Of a stretch of DNA of 64,000 nucleotides, positions 35,087 through 42,957 are shown one piece after another. The position numbers and the translations under genes were made by a program. The notes below the pieces were generated by a model, which saw nothing but the letters and a program-made list of their open reading frames with translations, ran no database searches and had not been told where the DNA came from. This DNA comes from CALBJU01 sp965247125. Lineage in GTDB: Bacteria; Bacteroidota; Rhodothermia; Rhodothermales; UBA10348. The stretch's first letter is position 1, and each line of letters begins with the position of its first letter. The DNA lies in assembly GCA_965247125.1 (NCBI GenBank), contig CBDFGO010000003.1, positions 744,001-808,000 on the forward strand. The letters are read 5' to 3'.

Positions 35087-36016
35087 ATGAGTGTACTGGC
35101 CGTAGGAACGGTTGCTTTTGACCGAATCGAAACGCCCTCCGGAATGCGTGAAAGAGCGCTCGGAGGCAGTGCCATGTACGTGACAATGGCCGCCCAGTAT
35201 GCTTGTGACGATGTTCGGTTAGTAGCTGTGATCGGAAACGATTTTCCGGAGGAGTACGCCGAAATAATGCGATCTCGAGGTATTGATCTGGACGGGCTGG
35301 AACTACAACCTGATGGCCTGACATTCGCCTGGGGAGGACGGTACCACGAAGACCTCAACACGCGCGATACTCTCTATACGGATCTGAACGTACTCGCGGA
35401 ATTCAGACCCAAACTACCCTCTTCCTACGAGGATGCCCGCATCATTTGCCTGGGGAATCTTCATCCGGACGTTCAACAGAGCGTGATGAATCAGGTATCT
35501 AAACCAGAGATGGTCCTATGTGATACCATGAATTACTGGATCGATAAAACACCAGATGAATTACGAAGCGTCCTGGCGAAGGTAGACTGTCTGGTGATCA
35601 ATGATTCAGAAGCTCGAGAGCTTTCGGGCTGCTCCAACCTGGTTCTGGCGGCGGGAAGAATCAGGGAAATGGGTCCAGATGTGCTGATTATCAAAAAAGG
35701 AGAACATGGGGCGCTGCTCTTTGCAGGCGAGAGTATTTTTAGCGTTCCAGCATTCCCGTTGAAAGAGATCGCGGATCCAACGGGTGCTGGCGATGCCTTC
35801 ATGGGTGGTCTCGCTGGCTATCTCTCCGAATGTCGCGACCTCGATCTGGATTCGCTTAAGAATGCACTGGTTTATGGAAGCGTGGTAGCGTCGTTTACAG
35901 TGCAGAAATTTGGTCCAGAAGGACTGTATGACCTGACAACCAGCGAAATAGACGATCGCGTAGACTCCTTTCGGGGTCTGACCACTATCCCGATTTCAAC
36001 ATTGACGGGCTATTGA
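35087..36016 (+). CDS. PfkB-family carbohydrate/nucleoside kinase
   Basis: The product is 309 aa. It has the N-terminal glycine pair ALGGSAMYVTMA and the C-terminal signature DPTGAGDAFMGGLAGYL with the catalytic Asp. The family phosphorylates sugars, adenosine or related compounds; the substrate cannot be read from sequence. The closest in style are the short sugar kinases annotated as PfkB in Rhodothermia. It is a single-gene unit, overlapping the end of the convergent coiled-coil gene by 7 bp. Confidence 0.88.
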   Translation: MSVLAVGTVAFDRIETPSGMRERALGGSAMYVTMAAQYACDDVRLVAVIGNDFPEEYAEIMRSRGIDLDGLELQPDGLTFAWGGRYHEDLNTRDTLYTDLNVLAEFRPKLPSSYEDARIICLGNLHPDVQQSVMNQVSKPEMVLCDTMNYWIDKTPDELRSVLAKVDCLVINDSEARELSGCSNLVLAAGRIREMGPDVLIIKKGEHGALLFAGESIFSVPAFPLKEIADPTGAGDAFMGGLAGYLSECRDLDLDSLKNALVYGSVVASFTVQKFGPEGLYDLTTSEIDDRVDSFRGLTTIPISTLTGY

Positions 36017-37154
36017 TTCATCATGCTGAGGTGAGCTCGAGCGGTAGGTACCCACGACTGTTCAATCTTGGACGCCGAGACACCGAAAACGTCCGAAAGT
36101 CGGCGAACCTCGCTGCTCGATAAATTTGCCAGTATTCTGAGTGAAGCGTAACCCAGCTCGAGGAGGACGTTGAAATCTTCTTCAGAGAGCTGAACAATCT
36201 TCCGGACGGTTGCCTCCTCACTTGTTTCCAGAACCGGATCGCTCACGCGAGGCGTGGCCGATCGTCTCTCGATAAATGTGGAGACAGCCCTGAACTTCGG
36301 AAGAATCTGCGTGCTTGTTCCTGATCCTGTTCTCCCGGGTTGCTCGCCAGCACTCGGAGTGGCATCGTGGACAGCAAATCCGTTTTCGAGTTGGACACGG
36401 CGGCGTCTTCTGGCGGACATGGACTCTTGATCCATTTCTGGAGTCTTGGGTTTTCTTCGACGGGTTCCGTTCCGCGGTTCGGGGGTCCAATGGAAGCTCA
36501 ATTCGCCCGCTTCAAGTGGTTCATCGTGCTCGCTCTCTCGAATGTCCTTTGACAACCGTTCGAAGTCCAGATTGGAATCTCGATCCAATATCTCTGGAAA
36601 TTCGAATTCGTGATCAGCCGGAGGCTCCAAATCGCCTTCCGTCTTGGAAACAACATCCAGAGCAAATTCACTTTCGTCGGCCGAGACCTTTTCAGCACTT
36701 TTTCAGGGCTCTTCTTATGATCTTCGTCGCGCTCCGGACCTTCGATCACAGGGATTTCCGCATGCTCAATTTCGCTAAAACTGACGTCGTCTCCCTTTAA
36801 GCGACCAATTTCTGCTTCAAGGGACTCCTTCTCTCCACGCACCACATCTAAATCGAGTTGCATATCCTGCCTGAGGATTGACAACTCAAGTTTTTTCTGC
36901 TCCAACTCCTCTCGCAGAATCAGATTCTTACTTTCCTGTTCTCCCTGGGCACGGTGAATGCGAGAGGTAGATTCCTGATATCGTTCGCGCTGCGCGGCAA
37001 CACGGCGTCTCTGTAGTGCCTTCTCTTTCTCCGCAACATCCTGGAATCGCTCTTTCAGACGTGACAACGAGAGTCTGTATCCAAGAAACATGCCCAAGAC
37101 CAGCACAACCAGTCCGGATAACAGCAGTACAATGATATCTATTTGAACGTTCAT
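36010..37154 (-). pseudogene. Membrane-anchored coiled-coil protein with C-terminal helix-hairpin-helix, frameshifted
   Basis: The first frame (37154 on) has a transmembrane helix at residues 7-27 (IVLLLSGLVVLVLGMFLGY) and a long coiled coil (RLKERFQDVAEKEKALQRR). Near 36687-36705 it must shift by -1 to continue SADESEFALDVVSK and the second frame. That frame ends in ATVRKIVQLSEEDFNVLLELG, an HhH/DUF4332-like tail. The joint holds two near copies of CTGAAAA, a likely slip point. Total about 381 codons. It could be a real mutation or a base-calling error. The layout recalls ZapG/RmuC-like envelope proteins, but no family is assigned. Confidence 0.6.
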
Positions 37155-37324
37155 ACCTGACAGAAAGACCTAATAAAGCTCATTCGTGTATATAATCTCA
37201 AATATTACAATCGAATTTCTGTGGGGCACCACAAACCGCCTATTTTGACGCCACCCGTGACACAGACCTTCCGGGCACAGTCTACTTTTTAGAAATCCAG
37301 GCTCTTTTCTCAGCTCTGCCATAA

Positions 37325-38326
37325 ATGAGTAACGCTCTCAAAATTGTAATCTGCACCGTATTCGCGCTCTCTCTGTCGGTTGGGTGGGCCGGGTGCGCCC
37401 AAAAGGCAGAGGAACCAGAAAATCGCGACGGAATCTTGATCAAGCTCGATAAGGGCGATGAAGATCGATTGCTGGCATTCTATTTGGGTGGTTATCTGGG
37501 CGAAAAGGCTCGAAATCCAGAAATCAGTGGTCTCATTCAGAAACGAGAAAAAAATTGGTATTTGCTGGATCCAACACAGATATCCGACGCGGATTCCACG
37601 TTAAACAGGCTGGTCGCGGCAGGCAGCTCTGATCGTGTTGTTGATTGGGATGAATTTGAGGCATTTGTTTCGGAAACGTATTACGGGGCTCGTTCAGCCC
37701 CGCCAACCATTGAGCGGATGAAGCAAAGAGTCGGTGATTGGCACCTGACAGATGAGTGGAGCGCATACGAGGTCGAGGGTACGATGTCGCCATTTCGGAG
37801 GAAAATCTGGCTACGAACCGCGAATCTGATGACAGCGATTCGAAGGATGAACAGCTTTTCGGATCCGATTTTGTATGAAGAGGGGACCGTCTTTGTCGGC
37901 GAACACATTGTGAACGGAGCTGTGGTGGAAACTACGTTCATGTTGAAGCGAGCTGATGGATTCTGGGACTACTTCGCATACGATGAAGCAGGCGACCTCA
38001 GTACGGAGGTGACAAAAGAACCGGAAAACATGCAAGTCCCCGTGAAGTGCATCGGCTGCCACTATGGAGACCGTCAGTTCGAACCCGAGCGAAGTTTTCC
38101 AGCCCAACCCAGACCGGGTCCGAACGGCCCCAGATCCATCTTCACGGAAGAAGCCAATAAGAGCGCTCAAATTACTGCGGAGTTGCAAGAACACGCTAGA
38201 CGAAGTGACACCATTCTCGGCTTGTACGCGACGCTATATCTATCTGGAGTAAGCACTCGAATACGTCAGGGTGAAGCCACAGTGGATGAAATCGACATGA
38301 TGCAGCGTCTCGGTTTTGCGGAGTAA
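37325..38326 (+). CDS. Lipoprotein with a single c-type haem motif
   Basis: The product is 333 aa. The signal ends at lipobox GWAGC (Cys 24). One CIGCH haem-attachment motif lies near residues 241-245, far from the N-terminus, in a region VPVKCIGCHYGD. The rest (WHLTDEWSAYEVEG, FFVGEH-like strands) looks like an all-beta or mixed body, not a cytochrome c fold. Such single-motif proteins occur in the P460/cytochrome-like group, but I cannot assign it. It is a single gene upstream of folB, 33 bp apart. Confidence 0.75.
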   Translation: MSNALKIVICTVFALSLSVGWAGCAQKAEEPENRDGILIKLDKGDEDRLLAFYLGGYLGEKARNPEISGLIQKREKNWYLLDPTQISDADSTLNRLVAAGSSDRVVDWDEFEAFVSETYYGARSAPPTIERMKQRVGDWHLTDEWSAYEVEGTMSPFRRKIWLRTANLMTAIRRMNSFSDPILYEEGTVFVGEHIVNGAVVETTFMLKRADGFWDYFAYDEAGDLSTEVTKEPENMQVPVKCIGCHYGDRQFEPERSFPAQPRPGPNGPRSIFTEEANKSAQITAELQEHARRSDTILGLYATLYLSGVSTRIRQGEATVDEIDMMQRLGFAE

Positions 38327-38359
38327 GCTGCGTAGCTTTGATGAACAACCTGTAGTGCT

Positions 38360-38725
38360 ATGTCTCTCGGAATCGTACGTCTGAATAACGCCGTTTTTTA
38401 CGCCCACCACGGTGTCATGAAGGAGGAGCACCGGGTCGGGGGGCGGTATGAGGTCGACATAGCGATGGAGGTGGATTTCGAGGATGCCGCAAAGGAAGAT
38501 GATCTCGATAAAACCGTTGATTACGAACGCGTATATGGCGAAGTCAGGGAAATCATAACCGGAAACACTTTTTATCTGATTGAGCGCCTCGCATATCTCA
38601 TCGCTAATAGAATTCTTAGTCAGGAACCCGCATCCCGCTCTGTGGAGGTCGCAGTAAGGAAGGCGAATCCACCCGTGGGCGGCCCATGTGATTACGCAGA
38701 GGCGATTTACAAAGTCGTTCGATAA
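38360..38725 (+). CDS. folB: Dihydroneopterin aldolase
   Basis: The product is 121 aa. FYAHHGVMKEEHRVGGRYEVD carries the catalytic Tyr/Glu region of FolB; DYERVYGEV and FYLIERLAYLIA are the usual helices, and VAVRKANPPVGG the substrate loop with Lys. It splits dihydroneopterin to 6-hydroxymethyl-dihydropterin in folate synthesis. It runs into the SixA-like gene (14 bp gap), probably one transcript. Confidence 0.93.
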   Translation: MSLGIVRLNNAVFYAHHGVMKEEHRVGGRYEVDIAMEVDFEDAAKEDDLDKTVDYERVYGEVREIITGNTFYLIERLAYLIANRILSQEPASRSVEVAVRKANPPVGGPCDYAEAIYKVVR

Positions 38726-38739
38726 CCGACTCCACGTAC

Positions 38740-39234
38740 GTGAAAACGCTCTACCTACTTCGTCACGCCAAATCTGACTGGAATTCGGATTATTCAGCGG
38801 ACCACAACCGTCCAATTTCCAAGAGAGGAGTTCGAGCTGCGAAAAATATCGGTATATATGCCCTTGAGCATAAAATCAGGCCTGATATCATTCTGAGCAG
38901 CTCATCCCGGCGTACCCGTGAAACGATTGCTCTCGTCAGCGAAAATGCCAAGTGGTCTGATATCAAAGTCAGATTTGAGGATTCTCTGTATTTAGCCAGA
39001 ACAGAGACCGCGCTAGGTGTTATCCGAGCAGCGCCTCGATCTATCGACAGCCTACTGCTCGTGGGTCATCAGCCGTGGACGGGTGCAGTCGCGTCTCGAC
39101 TTCTCGGAGGAGAGACAATCGAGGTTCCAACAGCCTGTTTCATCGGGATCCGGCTTGATCTGGACGATTGGTCATTCGCTGGATCCAATCCTGGCAAGTT
39201 GGTGATGCACGTACTTCCGAGGAGCCTGGACTGA
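38740..39234 (+). CDS. SixA-like phosphohistidine phosphatase (histidine phosphatase family)
   Basis: The product is 164 aa, starting with GTG 38740. The RHG motif LLRHAKSDWN is at the start, SSSSRRTRET in the middle and the second His in LLVGHQPWTG. The short, catalytic-core-only form is the SixA type, which removes phosphate from phospho-His on HPt proteins. It directly follows folB. Confidence 0.87.
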   Translation: MKTLYLLRHAKSDWNSDYSADHNRPISKRGVRAAKNIGIYALEHKIRPDIILSSSSRRTRETIALVSENAKWSDIKVRFEDSLYLARTETALGVIRAAPRSIDSLLLVGHQPWTGAVASRLLGGETIEVPTACFIGIRLDLDDWSFAGSNPGKLVMHVLPRSLD

Positions 39235-39245
39235 TCTGGGGGGCG

Positions 39246-39995
39246 TCAGGATTTCGCCGCAAAGATGGTCAAGAAATCGTACATCAGATTGTCCACCTCG
39301 GTGGTTTCAGCCAAATTGTCGAGTACAGCCTGAAATTCCGCTTCTGAAGGAAGTTCTTCGAGATAGTAGGATCGATAACGAAAGAGTCGTTCTCGCTCTC
39401 TTGTAGCGTCCAATTCACTGTGAAATTGGGTGCCGTATATGGGCTGATTTTTTATCCGGAAGGCTTCGAAGGGCTGAGAGCTGTTCCGAGCCAGTTCGAC
39501 CGCTTCCTCTGGCAGCTTCGTCACGCGATCATGATGGCCCATGTTCGCCATGAAGCTATTCGGAAATGAGTGAAACAGTTCATCTTCTTTTCCGGCATCA
39601 GTCAAACTGACAGAATGACACCCGAGTTCGGCCAGACTGGCGTCGTGCTCCACCGTCCCCCCGAGTGCGCGCGCAATAAGCTGGTGCCCCCAGCAACTCC
39701 CAAATGTGGGCATTTTTTGGTGATAGGCGTCTTGGACCAGATCAAGCGCAAAGGGCATCCAAGAGTAGTCTTCTGCAACAGAGAACTCTCCTGCACCGCC
39801 AATGAAAAAGGCATCGAATCCGTCGAGAATGCCTTCTACTGGCCTTATCTCACTCCGCGCGAGATTGAGCGAGATGAGCTGGTGGGGCTCTATACGGCAT
39901 CGCTCCAGGAAGCAATTTTGCTCCTGTAATTCGATATCCGGCGTACTTCTTGCCTGAAGCAGCAGAACTCGTAGGTCACTCAGATTCGATTCCAT
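39246..39995 (-). CDS. Class I glutamine amidotransferase-like protein
   Basis: The product is 249 aa. The nucleophile elbow FGSCWGHQ holds the Cys near residue 100, and the catalytic His-Glu pair is in TQFHSELD. It is a free-standing GATase like the GMP-synthase-type hydrolases (YfeJ/GuaA-like) that take NH3 from glutamine or cleave gamma-glutamyl bonds. It runs convergent with the SixA-like gene. Confidence 0.87.
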   Translation of the reverse strand: MESNLSDLRVLLLQARSTPDIELQEQNCFLERCRIEPHQLISLNLARSEIRPVEGILDGFDAFFIGGAGEFSVAEDYSWMPFALDLVQDAYHQKMPTFGSCWGHQLIARALGGTVEHDASLAELGCHSVSLTDAGKEDELFHSFPNSFMANMGHHDRVTKLPEEAVELARNSSQPFEAFRIKNQPIYGTQFHSELDATRERERLFRYRSYYLEELPSEAEFQAVLDNLAETTEVDNLMYDFLTIFAAKS

Positions 39996-40026
39996 ATAAC
40001 AGCGTTAATGACGCACGATCAACTAC

Positions 40027-40617
40027 TTAATCCGCGATGAGGTCCTGAAAATTATCAGTCAACATGCGATAGAGAAGATGTAGGGGGAGGCCCATCACGT
40101 TGTAAAAATCACCTTCAATACGCTGGACAAAAAATGCGCCTTCATCCTGAATGCCATAAGATCCGGCCTTGTCCAGCGGAGAGCCAGATGCCACGTAGCG
40201 CTCGATTTGATCCGCGGAGATGGCGCCCATAGTGACGGTCGTGCTTTCGATGCGTGTCTCGACTCTCTCCGAGGCGAGATGCTGAAGAGATATTCCAGTG
40301 ATCACGCGATGTGATCGACCGCTCAGCGCTGACAGCATATCCTTTGCGGCCTCCTTATCTGTAGGTTTACCAAGAATCTGGTCGTCAAGGATGACAATGG
40401 TATCCGCTCCGAGTACGAGAGCCGACGGGGACATCAACGCAATATTTGAGGCTTTTTCTGATGCCAGCCGAGCCGCCATACGTTGCGGAGGTTCGCCCGC
40501 AATCATGGTCTCCTCGCGCTCTGATGGGAGCACTTGAAACTTGAAGCCCGTCGAAGTTAACAGGTGGCTTCTTCGTGGAGATCGAGAAGCGAGGATAAAG
40601 GGGACGTTAAGCGTCAT
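40027..40617 (-). CDS. maf: Maf-like nucleotide pyrophosphatase
   Basis: The product is 196 aa: LASRSPRRSHLL at the N-terminus, the second motif LVLGADTIV and the third GKPTDKEAAKDML. The family removes modified or excess nucleoside triphosphates (dTTP/UTP pyrophosphatase). It overlaps lnt by 11 bp, so it is translationally coupled. Confidence 0.95.
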   Translation of the reverse strand: MTLNVPFILASRSPRRSHLLTSTGFKFQVLPSEREETMIAGEPPQRMAARLASEKASNIALMSPSALVLGADTIVILDDQILGKPTDKEAAKDMLSALSGRSHRVITGISLQHLASERVETRIESTTVTMGAISADQIERYVASGSPLDKAGSYGIQDEGAFFVQRIEGDFYNVMGLPLHLLYRMLTDNFQDLIAD

Positions 40618-42091
40618 GCAGAACTACCTGATCAGATCTGGATAAAGTCGTGGCCCTTAGGAGGACCCCAAGAAAAATGCAGAAGAAAATAGCGATAATG
40701 GGCCAGTCGCCGAAGCGATAATAGAGAGTAGAGCTTCCCGACAGTGAGATGGTAGCCGACAGAAACTCGTTGGTGCCCACAAGACTGCTTGAGATAACAT
40801 TGCCCTGGGAATCAATAAATCCTGAGATACCATCAACAGAGGACTGTACCACAGGTAGGCCACTTGCAGCCGCGAGAAGTCGAGAGAAGGCGAAATGCTG
40901 CTTCCTCGGTGAATCGGAGGACCACCATCCATCCTGCGTGTGGATCAATAGTAATTCAGCTCCAGCTCTGCGGTACGTGAGCGCATCTCTGAAAAAGAGA
41001 CTCTCAAAACAGATCAAGATTCCAGCTGACCTATTCGCAATATGCACCAGCGGCATATCAACTCCTTGCTGGTAAGTCGAGACGCCTCCCGAATCGACAC
41101 TGAACCGCTCGAAAAATGGAATCCAGTTTGAAAAGGGCACCCGTTCCACGAACGGTACCATACGGCGCTTTTTATACACTGCATTCGATGTCTGGGACGA
41201 GACGACAACATTGAAATATTCACCGTCATCGCTCGTCAAGATGCCGCCTGAAAAAACTGGTCCACCGAGCGAATCGGCCATTACAGAAAGTTGGGCCCTC
41301 AAAGTCTCCTCAGATCCAATCGGAAGCGCTGTTTCCGGGAACAGCACTGCATCGAGTGAGAGGTCTTCATCCATTGCGATGTCCAGCAACCTCCCAGATT
41401 TTGATTCATCCGTGACATCACCCCAGGTCGAAGGCGTCCAATTTGGTTGCACGATGGCAATAGAAAGGCTGTCCGGTGAAGGGGATACATGCTCGCGGGC
41501 AGTCAGAAACGGGTAGGCTACGCTGATCGATATGACTGCGAGGGCTACCAAGGCGTGTTTTTTCTTCAGAATCAGCGCAACAGAGGCGCTCGAAGCAAGG
41601 ACGAGAAGCGAGAGGGCGCTCACTCCTCCAACCTTCGCCCACTCGAGAGCCCAGGGCGAATCGGCGGCTGCCAGTCCTGCATTGATCCACGGCATTGCAA
41701 TCGGTCCCTTCAAAAGCAGGAGATCAAACAAGAACCAGGCACAGGCGGCCAATATGACTCGCTGTACCGTACTCGTCGTAGAAGCACTGCTAACGAGGAG
41801 GGCGATAAACAGGCTGAGGACACAGGCGAGCAAAAATAAGACCAGAACGGAGGTGATAGCGGTAACGGTGACAGGATGGAATGCAATCCAGAAGAACGCT
41901 GTGAACCAGGCACCGGTGAAGAAGGAAAGTGATTTGATGAACAGTTCTTGTCGGTCGCCAACCAAAAGGCGCGAGAAAAAGAACCCGGGCATAACGAGCG
42001 CCAGTACCCAGATACCCACCGGTGGCCAGGCCAATCCGTAAGCTATTCCAGATGCGAGGCAAAAAACTATCTCTTTTGGTAGGCTACGCAT
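40607..42091 (-). CDS. lnt: Apolipoprotein N-acyltransferase
   Basis: The product is 494 aa with about six N-terminal transmembrane helices and a nitrilase-like periplasmic domain. The catalytic Glu is in LFPETALP, Lys in KKRRMVPFVERVPF and Cys in LICFESLF. It adds the third acyl chain to lipoproteins, which suits the many lipoproteins in this window. One last helix (IIAIFFCIFLGVLL) closes it. Start ATG 42091; the divergent ParA gene starts 38 bp away. Confidence 0.95.
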   Translation of the reverse strand: MRSLPKEIVFCLASGIAYGLAWPPVGIWVLALVMPGFFFSRLLVGDRQELFIKSLSFFTGAWFTAFFWIAFHPVTVTAITSVLVLFLLACVLSLFIALLVSSASTTSTVQRVILAACAWFLFDLLLLKGPIAMPWINAGLAAADSPWALEWAKVGGVSALSLLVLASSASVALILKKKHALVALAVISISVAYPFLTAREHVSPSPDSLSIAIVQPNWTPSTWGDVTDESKSGRLLDIAMDEDLSLDAVLFPETALPIGSEETLRAQLSVMADSLGGPVFSGGILTSDDGEYFNVVVSSQTSNAVYKKRRMVPFVERVPFSNWIPFFERFSVDSGGVSTYQQGVDMPLVHIANRSAGILICFESLFFRDALTYRRAGAELLLIHTQDGWWSSDSPRKQHFAFSRLLAAASGLPVVQSSVDGISGFIDSQGNVISSSLVGTNEFLSATISLSGSSTLYYRFGDWPIIAIFFCIFLGVLLRATTLSRSDQVVLHDA

Positions 42092-42129
42092 TAACTTCCG
42101 ACGATCGGGAGACGAACATTGGGTGCAAT

Positions 42130-42951
42130 ATGATCACGCTGACGGTCTGCAATCATAAGGGTGGGACAGGAAAAACTACTACCTCGATAAATTTGTCGGC
42201 AGCGCTCGCTTTGAGCGGAGAGAAAGTACTCGTCATTGATCTGGATCCACAGGGTTTTCTGACTCGAACGATGGGTTTTCCCGAACCCGCTGCATCGGCC
42301 TCGGCGATGGCATTATTTGATCCGGAATCAATGGGACCTCCTCCGGTAAATAAGCTGGGCACTTTCGATCTGATACCTTCGTCACCTGCGCTTTCGTCGG
42401 CCCTTCGAAAATTAACGAAGCCCACTGACGTCCTCTGGGTAAAGGAATACCTGGAACACCGTATCTCTGGATACGATTTTGTTTTGATCGATACCGCTGC
42501 CGCTGTTACCGTGTACAGTTTGAATGCACTTGTCGCCAGCGACGTGGTCGTCATTCCAGTTGCACCAGAGTATCAGCCGGTAATTGGTGCTGAACAAACA
42601 TTCAAGACCGTGAATATGGTCAAGAAGAGTTTGAATCCACGTCTTTCCGACTGTCAGTTCCTGTTTACCATGGTCGATGGTCGGAAGCGAAATCACAGAG
42701 CATATCGCGAGTACATGAGGGACAAGTACGGCGACAGCGTCATGAAGTCCATCGTCAGAACGTGTACGACACTGTCGATTTCTGCGCGGGATGGAACGAC
42801 AGTGTACGATCTTGATCCTCTGGCTCGCGGAGCCATAGACTACGCCAATATTGCAGATGAAGTGTTGTCGCTGGTCAGTCCAGAGGATCCAGCAGACCTT
42901 ATGAAGCCAGAATGGATACATCTCGGCGGAGCAGTCCAACATCATGAATAA
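42130..42951 (+). CDS. ParA/Soj-family ATPase (orphan)
   Basis: The product is 273 aa. ATG 42130 is preferred to 42022 because the fold begins at MITLTVCNHKGGTGKTTT (deviant Walker A with the signature Lys). Switch I is in VIDLDPQG and Walker B in FVLIDTAAA. ParA ATPases place DNA, chemoreceptor arrays or other cargo by oscillating on the nucleoid. No parB follows, and the next gene is unrelated, so it may place a protein rather than DNA. Confidence 0.88.
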   Translation: MITLTVCNHKGGTGKTTTSINLSAALALSGEKVLVIDLDPQGFLTRTMGFPEPAASASAMALFDPESMGPPPVNKLGTFDLIPSSPALSSALRKLTKPTDVLWVKEYLEHRISGYDFVLIDTAAAVTVYSLNALVASDVVVIPVAPEYQPVIGAEQTFKTVNMVKKSLNPRLSDCQFLFTMVDGRKRNHRAYREYMRDKYGDSVMKSIVRTCTTLSISARDGTTVYDLDPLARGAIDYANIADEVLSLVSPEDPADLMKPEWIHLGGAVQHHE

Positions 42952-42957
42952 AGCTCT

